Source: Anoxybacillus thermarum (GTDB lineage: Bacteria; Bacillota; Bacilli; Bacillales; Anoxybacillaceae). Taken from it: DNA of 44,565 nt. The notes under the pieces were generated by a model, which searched no databases, had not been told where the DNA came from, and was given only the letters and a program-made list of their open reading frames with translations. Within the stretch, counting starts at the first letter, position 1, and the number at the start of each line of letters is the position of its first letter. The position numbers and the translations under genes are program-made. The stretch spans positions 1 through 44,565 of the forward strand of contig NZ_JXTH01000016.1 of NCBI RefSeq assembly GCF_000836725.1. Reading direction: 5' to 3'. Shown piece by piece: positions 36,787-44,565 of this stretch.

Positions 36787-37176
36787 ATGATGCATTGGAA
36801 GCGGTTTGTCGCTAGCGTACTATATGCTCTAAATGGCATTCGTCTTGCTGTTTGTCATGAACGAAATATGCGCATTCATCTCGCGGCAACGGTCGCTGTG
36901 ATCGTTGTTGCAGCGATGTTTCGTATCTCGAAAATGGAGTGGCTCGTGTTGCTTTTGACGATTGGAGCAGTCATGAGTTTAGAAATCGTCAATAGCGCAA
37001 TAGAGCGGACGGTTGATTTAGTGACAGATGAGTATCGGCCGTTAGCAAAAGAAGCGAAAGATTTAGCCGCTGGCGCTGTACTCGTCTTTGCTTTTATATC
37101 CGTGATAATAGGGGTTTCCATTTTTCTTCCTTATCTGTATGTATTTTTTAAAAATTCTTTACATTTTCATAAATAG
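36787..37176 (+). CDS. dgkA: DgkA-family kinase (undecaprenol / diacylglycerol kinase)
   Basis: In B. subtilis this DgkA acts as an undecaprenol kinase. The 129-residue protein has three membrane helices and the signature EIVNSAIERTVDL (near 59-71), with an N-terminal amphipathic region ALNGIRLAVCHERNMRIHL. The start is ATG 36787 or 36790, immediately after the ybeY stop. The cdd gene that follows in B. subtilis is missing; era comes 66 bases later. Confidence 0.93.
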   Translation: MMHWKRFVASVLYALNGIRLAVCHERNMRIHLAATVAVIVVAAMFRISKMEWLVLLLTIGAVMSLEIVNSAIERTVDLVTDEYRPLAKEAKDLAAGAVLVFAFISVIIGVSIFLPYLYVFFKNSLHFHK

Positions 37177-37242
37177 TAGTGAAATCGCGATCATATTTTG
37201 GTAAAATAAAAAGCAAGCATACTTTATGCGATGGAGGTTTTT

Positions 37243-38151
37243 ATGATTCGAGAAGGATATAAATCAGGATTCGTAGCAATTATCGGAAGACCGAATGTAG
37301 GAAAATCTACATTTTTAAATCGCGTCATCGGTCAAAAAATCGCAATTATGAGCGATAAACCGCAAACGACGCGCAATAAAATCCAAGGTGTGTACACAAC
37401 AGATGACGCGCAAATTGTTTTTATTGATACGCCGGGCATTCATAAACCGAAGCATAAGCTTGGAGATTTTATGGTAAAAGTAGCGCAAAGCGCGTTGCAA
37501 GAAGTTGATTTAATTTTATTTATGGTGAATGCTGTCGAGGGGCTCGGTCGCGGTGATGAGTTTATTATTGAACGTTTAAAACAAGTGCAGACACCGGTGT
37601 TTTTAGTCATTAATAAAATTGACGAAGTGCACCCGGATGATTTACTGCCGCTCATTGAGCAATATCGCTCGCTCCATTCATTTGCCGAAGTCATCCCTAT
37701 TTCAGCGCTGCAAGGCAACAATGTAGAAACGTTGTTGCAACAAATTAAACACTACTTGCCTGAAGGACCGCAATATTATCCAGCACATCAAATAACCGAT
37801 CATCCTGAACGATTTATCATTGCTGAGTTTATTCGTGAAAAAGCGCTCCATTTGACGCGAGAAGAAGTGCCACATTCGATTGCGGTTGTGATTGATTCGA
37901 TTGAACGTCGCGAAAATGGCGATACGGTATATGTTGCAGCGACCATTATCGTTGAGCGTGATTCGCAAAAGGGGATTATTATCGGCAAGCGCGGTCAAAT
38001 GTTGAAGGAAATTGGTCAACGTGCGCGCGCTGATATTGAGGCGCTACTCGGTTCAAAAGTGTTTTTAGAATTATGGGTAAAAGTACAAAAAGACTGGCGC
38101 AATAAAATGGCTCAGTTGCGAGACCTTGGCTATCGTGAAGATGAGTATTAA
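37243..38151 (+). CDS. era: GTPase Era
   Basis: Era is an essential GTPase that binds the 3' end of 16S rRNA and times 30S maturation. The 302-residue protein has G1 GRPNVGKS (15-22), DTPG, NKID, a SAL motif and a C-terminal KH domain with [12 protein letters not shown] chose ATG 37243; the in-frame ATG at 37231 lies in ATGGAGG, which is the ribosome binding site. A TAAAAT -10 candidate lies upstream with a weak -35. Confidence 0.97.
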   Translation: MIREGYKSGFVAIIGRPNVGKSTFLNRVIGQKIAIMSDKPQTTRNKIQGVYTTDDAQIVFIDTPGIHKPKHKLGDFMVKVAQSALQEVDLILFMVNAVEGLGRGDEFIIERLKQVQTPVFLVINKIDEVHPDDLLPLIEQYRSLHSFAEVIPISALQGNNVETLLQQIKHYLPEGPQYYPAHQITDHPERFIIAEFIREKALHLTREEVPHSIAVVIDSIERRENGDTVYVAATIIVERDSQKGIIIGKRGQMLKEIGQRARADIEALLGSKVFLELWVKVQKDWRNKMAQLRDLGYREDEY

Positions 38152-38250
38152 TGCTGTAAAATTTTAAAAGACATTGCGACAGCGCAAAAAGGGCAAACTA
38201 CAAGTGAGCTGCTCAATCACCGTCAACTAATGAGAGAAAGGTGTGGTTCG

Positions 38251-38394
38251 ATGCTCGATTTTACCTGGAAACTGTTCAGCCAAACAGGGAATATTGACAC
38301 GTATCTTTTGTTTAAGGAGCTAGAACGCGAAACGCAAGAGCAAGCCAGCGATTCCACGTATCATATAACTGAAAGAGACTATCACGTCCTTTAA
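38251..38394 (+). CDS. yqzL: YqzL family protein
   Basis: A 47-residue protein, [20 protein letters not shown] followed by a charged tail, matching the small YqzL protein encoded before recO in bacilli. Function unknown. ATG 38251 follows AAAGGTG. It has no membrane helix. recO starts 20 bases downstream, so the two are probably cotranscribed. Confidence 0.88.
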   Translation: MLDFTWKLFSQTGNIDTYLLFKELERETQEQASDSTYHITERDYHVL

Positions 38395-38413
38395 CTTTGG
38401 AAGGTTATGTTAT

Positions 38414-39175
38414 ATGTTTGAAAAATGTGAAGGAATTATTATTCGAACGGTTGACTATGGAGAGACGAATAAAATTGTAACGATATTTACACGCGAATGG
38501 GGAAAGGTTGCTGCGATGGCACGAGGAGCGAAAAAGCCAAGCAGCCGCCTTTCTTCTGTTACGCAAATATTTACATACGGCATATATCTTGTACAAAAAA
38601 GTCGCGGCGTCGGAAGCTTACATCAAGGGGAATTGCTTTCAACGATGCGCCATATACGCGAGGACATTTTTTTAACAGCATATGCCTCGTATATTGTTGA
38701 ATTGACAGATAAAGCAACGGAAGAAAGACGACCAAATCCGTATTTATTTGAACTTCTTTTACAAACATTGACTTATATGAATGAAGGGCTTGATGCCGAA
38801 GTATTAACGTACATATATGAAATGAAATTGCTTCCGGCATTCGGATTATATCCAAAGTTAGATGGCTGTGCTGTTTGTGGGGAAAAAGAAGGAACGTTTG
38901 CCTTTTCGATTGTACAAGGAGGATTTCTTTGTCACCGTTGTTTTGAGCACGATCCACACCGCATCCCGATGACGCCATCGGTTTTAAAATTACTTCGCCT
39001 GTTTTACTACGTCGATTTGTCTCGCATCGGTCAAATTGCTGTCAAACAAGAAACGAAACAACAACTACAAACTATCATTTCAGCTTATTACGATGAATAT
39101 TCAGGTCTTTCGCTGAAAACAAAACGGTTTTTACAGCAGCTCCATATGTTAAAAGGTGAAAGCGGACAAATATAA
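38414..39175 (+). CDS. recO: DNA repair protein RecO
   Basis: RecO anneals DNA and, with RecR, loads RecA onto SSB-coated single strands. The 253-residue protein has an N-terminal OB fold (about 1-80), a helical domain and a zinc site with Cys pairs CAVCGEKEG and CHRC. ATG 38414 follows GGAAGG with somewhat long spacing. In B. subtilis glyQ and glyS follow; here ccpN does. Confidence 0.95.
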   Translation: MFEKCEGIIIRTVDYGETNKIVTIFTREWGKVAAMARGAKKPSSRLSSVTQIFTYGIYLVQKSRGVGSLHQGELLSTMRHIREDIFLTAYASYIVELTDKATEERRPNPYLFELLLQTLTYMNEGLDAEVLTYIYEMKLLPAFGLYPKLDGCAVCGEKEGTFAFSIVQGGFLCHRCFEHDPHRIPMTPSVLKLLRLFYYVDLSRIGQIAVKQETKQQLQTIISAYYDEYSGLSLKTKRFLQQLHMLKGESGQI

Positions 39176-39198
39176 CGTTGTCCGCTTCCCACTTTTGT
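39160..39198 (+). terminator. terminator after recO
   Basis: A perfect 10-bp stem AAGCGGACAA / TTGTCCGCTT (39160-39169 and 39178-39187) overlaps the recO end and is followed by CCCACTTTTGTTT, a moderate T-rich tail. Confidence 0.7.
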
Positions 39199-39225
39199 TT
39201 GCAAAATATAACGATGAATTATAAT
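39199..39225 (+). promoter_or_regulatory. promoter of ccpN-ppsR
   Basis: A perfect TATAAT (39220-39225) is preceded by TTTGCA at 16 bases (or TTGCAA at 15), both short of the ideal spacing. It lies about 40 bases before the ccpN coding region. Confidence 0.55.
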
Positions 39226-39266
39226 ATGGTCTTATAGTGTAGCCTATTGTAAGGTGGTGAGCGACA

Positions 39267-39896
39267 ATCGAACTCAATAAACGTCAAGAACAAATTTTAC
39301 AAATCGTCAAAGACCACGGGCCGATTACAGGTGAGCATATTGCTGAAAAGCTCAATTTAACACGGGCGACGTTACGGCCTGATTTAGCCATTTTGACGAT
39401 GGCTGGGTACTTAGAGGCCAGACCTCGTGTTGGCTATTTTTATACAGGAAAAACAGGGACGCAGCTGCTTGCTGATAAAATTAAAAAAATGAAAGTGAGC
39501 GATTATCAGTCCATTCCTGTTGTCATTAACGAAAACGTAAGCGTCTATGATGCGATTGTCACGATGTTTTTAGAAGATGTTGGCACGTTGTTTGTTGTAG
39601 ATGATGAATCGTTGCTTGTTGGGGCATTGTCACGCAAAGATTTGTTGCGCGCGAGCATCGGAAAACAAGAGTTGACATCTATTCCTGTCAATATTATTAT
39701 GACACGCATGCCGAATATTACATTTTGCGAAAAAGATGATTTACTTATTGATGTCGCCCAAAAATTAATCGAAAAACAAATTGATGCGATGCCTGTTGTC
39801 AAAAAGGTGGACAAAGGGTACGAAGTCGTCGGGCGCATTACGAAAACGAATATGACGAAGGTGCTTGTCGCGTTAGCGAAAGAAGACGTGCTTTAA
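39267..39896 (+). CDS. ccpN: CcpN, repressor of gluconeogenic genes
   Basis: CcpN represses gapB and pckA under glycolytic conditions. The protein has an N-terminal winged helix (about 1-60, ELNKRQEQILQIVKDHGPIT and LTRATLRPDLAILT) and two CBS domains (about 75-205). No ATG, GTG or TTG exists early in the frame: it is open back to a TGA at 39258-39260, and the first usual start (TTG 39387) would delete the DNA-binding domain. ATC 39267 lies four bases after AAGGTGGTGAGC, a 10/12 match to the full anti-16S complement, so an AUC start is likely; a one-base indel after GTGAGC is the alternative. ppsR follows after 12 bases. Confidence 0.9.
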   Translation: MELNKRQEQILQIVKDHGPITGEHIAEKLNLTRATLRPDLAILTMAGYLEARPRVGYFYTGKTGTQLLADKIKKMKVSDYQSIPVVINENVSVYDAIVTMFLEDVGTLFVVDDESLLVGALSRKDLLRASIGKQELTSIPVNIIMTRMPNITFCEKDDLLIDVAQKLIEKQIDAMPVVKKVDKGYEVVGRITKTNMTKVLVALAKEDVL

Positions 39897-39908
39897 AGGG
39901 GGAAAATC

Positions 39909-40715
39909 ATGAGTCAAATCGTATACGTCGTATCCGACTCAGCAGGGGAGACGGCCGAGCTCGTTGTAAAAGCAGCAGCGAGCCAGTTTCAAGGGGCGCT
40001 CGTTCAATTTCGACGTGTTCCTTATGTCGAAGATGTGGAGACGTTATCAGAAGTCGTCGCTTTAGCAAAAATGAATCGAGGCATTATTGTATTTACGTTA
40101 GTTGTACCGGAAATGCGTCAATTTTTACTAGCTGAAGCGGCGCGTGAAGGAGTGCCTGTATACGACATTATCGGACCGCTTATTGAACAAATGGCGAAGT
40201 TATTACAAATGGAGCCGCGTTGCGAACCTGGACCTATTCGCGTATTAGATGAAGACTATTTCCGAAAAATCGAAGCGATCGAGTTTGCGGTCAAGTACGA
40301 TGACGGGAGAGATCCACGCGGTATTTTAAGAGCGGATATCGTTTTAATTGGTGTATCGCGCACGTCCAAAACACCGTTATCACAATATTTAGCCCATAAA
40401 CGATTTAAAGTGGCTAACGTACCGATCGTTCCAGAAGTAGATCCACCTGAAGAATTGTTTCAAGTGCCGCCTGAAAAATGTTTTGGTTTAAAAATTAGTC
40501 CAGAAAAGCTAAATGAAATTCGTCGTGAGCGGTTAAAATCGCTCGGACTAGATGACCGTGCCATTTATGCAAACATTGATCGAATTAAAGAAGAGCTGCA
40601 ATATTTTGAGGAGATCGTAAAAAAAATGGGCTGCGAAGTCATTGATGTGACAAATAAAGCAGTCGAAGAAACAGCGAACGTCATTATGAATATTATGCGT
40701 AAAAGGGAAAAATAA
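39909..40715 (+). CDS. ppsR: pyruvate, phosphate dikinase / PEP synthase regulatory protein
   Basis: A DUF299 bifunctional serine/threonine kinase and pyrophosphorylase of the type that switches pyruvate phosphate dikinase or PEP synthase off and on. The 268-residue protein has the P-loop-like [15 protein letters not shown] (about 148-162) and the N-terminal [10 protein letters not shown]. In B. subtilis the homologue YqfL is cotranscribed with ccpN and modulates it. ATG 39909 follows AAGGGGGAAAA, and the gene pairs with ccpN here too. The target dikinase gene is not in this window. Confidence 0.92.
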   Translation: MSQIVYVVSDSAGETAELVVKAAASQFQGALVQFRRVPYVEDVETLSEVVALAKMNRGIIVFTLVVPEMRQFLLAEAAREGVPVYDIIGPLIEQMAKLLQMEPRCEPGPIRVLDEDYFRKIEAIEFAVKYDDGRDPRGILRADIVLIGVSRTSKTPLSQYLAHKRFKVANVPIVPEVDPPEELFQVPPEKCFGLKISPEKLNEIRRERLKSLGLDDRAIYANIDRIKEELQYFEEIVKKMGCEVIDVTNKAVEETANVIMNIMRKREK

Positions 40716-40721
40716 GCAGTT

Positions 40722-40762
40722 AAAGCACAGTCACAACATGTGATATGTGCTTTTCCTTTTTC
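40722..40762 (+). terminator. terminator after ppsR
   Basis: AAAGCACA (40722-40729) pairs with TGTGCTTT (40746-40753), with an inner GTCAC/GTGA helix, followed by TCCTTTTTC. Confidence 0.75.
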
Positions 40763-41010
40763 ATAAAAAACTTTATAGCCAATTGATGTTTTTTATATTA
40801 TAATAAAAAATTGTGATAAAACAGGTTTAGACTGAACATAGGACGAATAAACTATTTATAGCTAATTGTCAAGTGACAATGCATCGGGATTTTCGACAAT
40901 ATTTTTTTCTTAAAAAGAAGGATTGTTTCGCGCGATGGAGAATAAAAACATACAAAACATTTCTATTTCAGAAACAAGTTTTGTCGAAATATGTTTGGAG
41001 CTGTTGAAAT
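40763..41010. other. AT-rich gap before dnaG
   Basis: No gene is seen; the yqxD gene found here in B. subtilis is absent. The gap holds TATTATAAT-type sequence near 40795-40803 without a well-placed -35, and a perfect inverted repeat ATTGTCA-AG-TGACAAT (40865-40880). A promoter for the essential dnaG-sigA operon must lie here, but I cannot place it with confidence. Confidence 0.5.
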
Positions 41011-42822
41011 ATGGGACAACGCATTCCTGAGGAAACGGTTGAGCACATTCGCCGCTCAGTCGATATTGTAGACATCATCCAACAGTATGTCTCACTAAAA
41101 AAGCAAGGACGCAACTACTTTGGGTTATGTCCTTTCCACGGGGAGAAAACACCTTCTTTTTCTGTTTCACCAGAAAAGCAAATTTATCATTGTTTTGGCT
41201 GTGGAGCAGGCGGAAATGTGTTTTCGTTTTTGATGGACATCGAAGGGATTACATTCATAGAGGCAGTGAAGCGATTAGCACCGCGAGCAAATGTCGATTT
41301 ATCGCACGTCGTTGATGAGCATCCGACAGCGGAACGGAAAGAAACAACGACGATGATTGCTGCGCATGAGTTATTAAAAAAGTTTTATCATCATTTGCTG
41401 ATGCATACAAATGAAGGGGAAGAAGCATTAAACTATTTGCTTCAACGAGGCTTTACGCGCGAGCTCATTGAGCAGTTTGAAATTGGCTATGCTTTGCCGT
41501 CTTGGAATGCAACTGTCACATTTTTAGCAAACAAAGGCTTCTCACTTCCGCTTATGGAACAGGCCGGACTCATTGTGAAAAAATCGGGAGAGGACTCATA
41601 TTTTGATCGTTTCCGTCATCGCATTATGTTTCCCATCCATAACCATCAAGGAGAAACAGTTGCTTTTTCGGGGAGAGCGCTCGGAAACGAAGAGCCGAAG
41701 TATATGAATAGCCCCGAGACGCCAATTTTTAATAAACGCCATATTTTATATCACTTTCATGAAGCGCGTTTGCCGATGCGTCAAAAACAGCAAGTTGTAC
41801 TGTTTGAAGGATTTGCGGATGTGATCGCTGCTGTGCAAGCTGGCATTTCCCACGCTGTAGCAACGATGGGAACAGCTTTATCGGAAGAACAGGCACGCAT
41901 GCTCCGTCGCAATGCTTCATCGGTCATTGTTTGTTATGATGGGGATCGAGCGGGAATAGACGCTGCTTTGAGAGCATCGGAAACGCTCGTTGAAGCTGGC
42001 TGCTATGTGAAAGTCGCGATGATGCCAGATGGGCTCGACCCTGATGAGTATGTACGCCGATATGGCGCCGATCGTTTTCGCCATCATGTGCTTGATGCCA
42101 GTTTGTCGCTGACAGCGTTTAAGCTTGAATATTTAAAGCGCGGCCGCCATTTACAAAACGAAAGTGAGCGTCTTCGTTACATCGAAGAAGCAGTGAAAGA
42201 AATTAGCCGGTTATCTAATGCAATTGAAGCGGATTATTATTTACGACAACTAGCTAATGAGTTTTCCATTTCTATGGATGCGCTACGCGAGCAAATGATG
42301 ATTTATGGAAAAAAGCAAGTAGAACAAAAGCAAGAACGTCGTGAAACGGTTGCTGTGCCTGTGAGGGCGAAACTGTTACCGGCTTTTCAAAAAGCAGAGC
42401 GGATGTTAATTGCTCATATGTTGCGCGATAAAGCAATCGCATTCGCTGCTCAAGAAGCGATTGAAGGCGCATTTAACGTCGAAGAACATCGCGCTATTGC
42501 CGCCTATTTATATGCGTTTTACGAAGAAGGACACGAACCCGATGTAAGCTCGTTGCTTGAACGCATTCATGATCCGCAATTAAAACGAATCGTTACAGAA
42601 CTGTCTATGATGCCGATCAACGAAGACATTTCGTCAGCCGAGTTACGAGATTACATTCAATGCGTGCTCAACTACCCAAAAGAGCAGTTGCTCAAGCAAA
42701 AAGAAGCGCAGTTACGCGATGCCGAACGGCAAAAAGATTATGAGCGCGCGAAACGCATTGCAAGCGAAATGATTGCGTTGCGAAAGTCTTTGCATTTTGG
42801 AAGGAGGGGAATAAATGGCTGA
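41011..42822 (+). CDS. dnaG: DNA primase
   Basis: DnaG makes RNA primers at the replication fork. The 603-residue protein has the N-terminal zinc-binding domain (Cys40, His43, Cys61, Cys64), the RNA polymerase/TOPRIM core with [10 protein letters not shown] and DGDRAG, and the C-terminal helicase-binding domain (about 450-600). ATG 41011 follows TTTGGAG. Its last eight bases overlap the sigA start, so primase and sigma factor are coupled, the classical macromolecular synthesis arrangement. Confidence 0.97.
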   Translation: MGQRIPEETVEHIRRSVDIVDIIQQYVSLKKQGRNYFGLCPFHGEKTPSFSVSPEKQIYHCFGCGAGGNVFSFLMDIEGITFIEAVKRLAPRANVDLSHVVDEHPTAERKETTTMIAAHELLKKFYHHLLMHTNEGEEALNYLLQRGFTRELIEQFEIGYALPSWNATVTFLANKGFSLPLMEQAGLIVKKSGEDSYFDRFRHRIMFPIHNHQGETVAFSGRALGNEEPKYMNSPETPIFNKRHILYHFHEARLPMRQKQQVVLFEGFADVIAAVQAGISHAVATMGTALSEEQARMLRRNASSVIVCYDGDRAGIDAALRASETLVEAGCYVKVAMMPDGLDPDEYVRRYGADRFRHHVLDASLSLTAFKLEYLKRGRHLQNESERLRYIEEAVKEISRLSNAIEADYYLRQLANEFSISMDALREQMMIYGKKQVEQKQERRETVAVPVRAKLLPAFQKAERMLIAHMLRDKAIAFAAQEAIEGAFNVEEHRAIAAYLYAFYEEGHEPDVSSLLERIHDPQLKRIVTELSMMPINEDISSAELRDYIQCVLNYPKEQLLKQKEAQLRDAERQKDYERAKRIASEMIALRKSLHFGRRGING

Positions 42823-43933
42823 AAAGTCAACACATTCCGATTTAACGTTAGAACAAGCAAAAGAACAATTAGTCGAGCTAGGTAAAAAACGTGGCGTTCT
42901 TACCTATGAAGAAATCGCTGAGCGATTATCTGCATTTGATCTTGATTCCGATCAAATGGATGAATATTATGAGCATTTAAATGAACAAGGGATCGAAGTC
43001 GTAGGCGAGTCCGATTTAGATGAGGCGGATTTAGACGACCCAGACTTCGATGATTTAAAAGACGAAGAGTTCGATTTAAACGATTTAAGCGTTCCTCCAG
43101 GGGTAAAGATTAACGACCCTGTTCGCATGTATTTAAAAGAAATTGGTCGCGTACCGCTATTATCAGCAGAAGAAGAAATTGAGCTAGCGAAACGCATTGA
43201 ACAAGGAGACGAAGAAGCTAAACGTCGTCTAGCTGAGGCAAACCTTCGCCTCGTTGTTAGCATTGCGAAACGTTACGTTGGTCGCGGCATGCTTTTCCTT
43301 GACTTAATTCAAGAAGGAAATATGGGTTTAATTAAAGCGGTCGAAAAATTTGATTACCGCAAAGGATATAAATTTAGCACATATGCAACATGGTGGATTC
43401 GCCAAGCGATTACCCGTGCTATTGCTGACCAAGCGCGCACGATCCGCATCCCTGTTCATATGGTCGAAACGATTAACAAGCTTATTCGCGTCCAACGTCA
43501 ACTGTTACAAGACCTCGGCCGCGAACCATCTCCTGAAGAAATTGCGGAAGAGATGGACTTAACACCGGAAAAAGTACGCGAAATTTTAAAAATTGCCCAA
43601 GAGCCTGTATCGCTTGAAACGCCAATTGGCGAAGAAGACGACTCTCATTTAGGCGACTTTATTGAAGACCAAGATGCGACATCTCCAGCTGAACACGCAG
43701 CGTATGAGCTGTTAAAAGAACAACTCGAAGATGTGTTAGATACGTTAACAGACCGAGAAGAAAATGTACTTCGTCTTCGTTTTGGTCTTGATGATGGACG
43801 TACGCGAACGCTTGAAGAAGTGGGCAAAGTGTTTGGCGTTACGCGCGAACGCATTCGCCAAATTGAAGCGAAAGCGTTGCGAAAACTACGCCACCCAAGC
43901 CGTAGCAAACGTTTAAAAGACTTTTTAGAATAA
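42815..43933 (+). CDS. sigA: RNA polymerase primary sigma factor SigA
   Basis: SigA (RpoD) is the housekeeping sigma factor. The 372-residue protein has an acidic region 1 (about 1-95), region 1.2 ([17 protein letters not shown]), region 2 with the -10 recognition segment [19 protein letters not shown], region 3 and region 4 with the -35 helix-turn-helix ([20 protein letters not shown]). ATG 42815 follows GGAAGGAGGGG inside the dnaG end. A terminator follows. Confidence 0.98.
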   Translation: MAEKSTHSDLTLEQAKEQLVELGKKRGVLTYEEIAERLSAFDLDSDQMDEYYEHLNEQGIEVVGESDLDEADLDDPDFDDLKDEEFDLNDLSVPPGVKINDPVRMYLKEIGRVPLLSAEEEIELAKRIEQGDEEAKRRLAEANLRLVVSIAKRYVGRGMLFLDLIQEGNMGLIKAVEKFDYRKGYKFSTYATWWIRQAITRAIADQARTIRIPVHMVETINKLIRVQRQLLQDLGREPSPEEIAEEMDLTPEKVREILKIAQEPVSLETPIGEEDDSHLGDFIEDQDATSPAEHAAYELLKEQLEDVLDTLTDREENVLRLRFGLDDGRTRTLEEVGKVFGVTRERIRQIEAKALRKLRHPSRSKRLKDFLE

Positions 43934-43941
43934 CCGTTTAC

Positions 43942-43987
43942 AAGAAATAGTTTACTTCTTACAATGGAAGTAAGCTATTTCTTTATT
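43942..43987 (+). terminator. terminator after sigA
   Basis: AAGAAATA and TTACTTC (43942-43957) pair with GAAGTAA and TATTTCTT (43966-43983) with small internal mismatches, followed by TATTT. Confidence 0.7.
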
Positions 43988-44007
43988 TAGGAAGGAATGC
44001 GTATTCA

Positions 44008-44269
44008 ATGGAACAAAAACGAAAAGAAATCATTATTAACGAAATTAAATATTGGAAACAAACGCGATTGCTGCCGGAACAATATTGCGATTTTTTGCTC
44101 GCATTGTACACGGAAGGAAATGGCGATGATGTTGAAACACGGACAAAGCAAGTTCCAGCATGGGCGATTCGTGCAACCGCAGCGATGATCGGCATATGTT
44201 TATCTTTTGTCCTTCTTGTCATTTATTTTACTGAATTGTCGTTCGTTTTGCAAACGCTCATTTTGTCAC
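44008..44269 (+). pseudogene. membrane protein gene truncated by the IS
   Basis: The first 87 codons of a small protein of unknown function remain. It has a charged N-terminus with IKYWKQTRLLPEQYCDFLLA (about 13-32), resembling the N-terminal region of some DUF2157-like membrane proteins, and a membrane helix (about 55-80, AMIGICLSFVLLVIYF). The IS starts at 44270; reading on into it adds 43 unrelated residues up to a stop at 44400. ATG 44008 has AGGAAGG upstream at a rather long 12 bases. B. subtilis has cccA (cytochrome c550) after sigA; this gene is not that. Confidence 0.75.
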
Positions 44270-44563
44270 GAGTCAGTCAAGACTTTGTGGAGAACATTTT
44301 TTCGGTTCACTACGGGTGTTGTCAATCACTAGTTAGCGAACCATTTTCAGGAATTGATATCGTAAGCGCTTTTGGACTCTCATCCCTCATCTTGAAGTGA
44401 TGATATTGTATTCCATTTTTTTACACCCAACCAAAATCCCGAAGCGCCGACAACGCTTGATGGATCGGCGTCCCGGATGACCGCTGCAGACACGGTAGAT
44501 TCTGACGCACCACATCTGCCCACAACCGTCCTGCCTTCCGTTTGGCCTGTTCAACCCGCTTGG
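44270..44563 (-). mobile_element. 3' end of an insertion sequence (right copy, inverted)
   Basis: This is the exact reverse complement of 1-294, with no mismatch by direct comparison. It interrupts the small membrane protein gene after sigA. The copy is incomplete because the window ends inside its transposase gene. Its 3' end faces the interior of the window, as does that of the left copy. Confidence 0.88.
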
Positions 44564-44564
44564 A
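44421..44564 (-). pseudogene. transposase, C-terminal fragment (right copy)
   Basis: This is the same C-terminal transposase frame as at the left end, on the minus strand and one codon longer (47 residues, ending LRDFGWV). It is partial at the window edge. Catalytic residues are not visible, so family and activity cannot be decided. Confidence 0.6.
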
Positions 44565-44565
44565 C

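Noticed and set aside
39176-39266. T-box or riboswitch before ccpN left behind by loss of glyQS
   Set aside because: The gap is fully used by the recO terminator, a TATAAT promoter and the ribosome binding site; no T-box sequence (TGGNACC type) is visible.

Overview
The window is a stretch of Bacillaceae core chromosome. Gene order, strong AAGGAGG-type ribosome binding sites, sporulation genes (sda, gpr, spoIIP, yqfC, yqfD) and protein sequences point to a thermophilic bacillus of the Anoxybacillus/Geobacillus type; I favour Anoxybacillus, but this rests on recognition, not on a search. Most of the window follows the Bacillus subtilis sda-yqeG ... dnaG-sigA segment.

Layout. Both ends are the 3' end of one insertion sequence in inverted orientation (1-294 and 44270-44563, identical over 294 bases). 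The sequence stops inside each copy, so this is probably a whole assembly contig broken at repeats. Next come ktrB (K+ channel subunit, with a one-base frameshift), motB-motA (flagellar stator, minus strand), and pssA and psd (two steps of phosphatidylethanolamine synthesis, here divergent). Then come sda (46-residue sporulation checkpoint, minus strand) and the plus-strand cluster yqeG-yqeH-aroE-yhbY-nadD-yqeK-rsfS-yqeM, with a DnaA-box cluster between sda and yqeG. The competence block comER / comEA-comEB-comEC follows, then yqzM, holA, a Crp/Fnr-family regulator and rpsT, then gpr-spoIIP-yqxA, lepA and hemW.

The heat-shock operon hrcA-grpE-dnaK-dnaJ-prmA-rsmE-mtaB starts at a perfect CIRCE operator. 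After it come rpsU-yqeY, a NfeD/flotillin membrane group (yqeZ-floA-yqfB), yqfC-yqfD-phoH, ybeY-dgkA-era, yqzL-recO, ccpN-ppsR, and the macromolecular synthesis genes dnaG-sigA. The last gene, a small membrane protein, is cut by the right IS copy.

How the genes work together. The segment groups ribosome assembly and RNA modification (yqeH, yhbY, rsfS, prmA, rsmE, mtaB, ybeY, era, lepA, rpsT, rpsU), replication and its checkpoint (holA, dnaG, sda), chaperones, DNA uptake, phospholipid and membrane organisation, and central-carbon control (ccpN-ppsR).

Compared with the B. subtilis order as I remember it, several genes are absent from their usual slots: pgpH (between phoH and ybeY), cdd (dgkA/era), glyQS (recO/ccpN), yqxD (ppsR/dnaG) and yqeW (mtaB/rpsU). 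I see no phage, CRISPR array, rRNA, tRNA, defence island or clearly new multi-gene system. The items most worth a second look are small: the in-phase A7 slippery site in ktrB, apparent AUC starts for ccpN and comEC, a DnaA-box cluster next to a LexA-like palindrome at sda, an unexplained RNA-like structure before holA, a 14-codon leader coupled to gpr, and a hairpin that buries the yqfC ribosome binding site.
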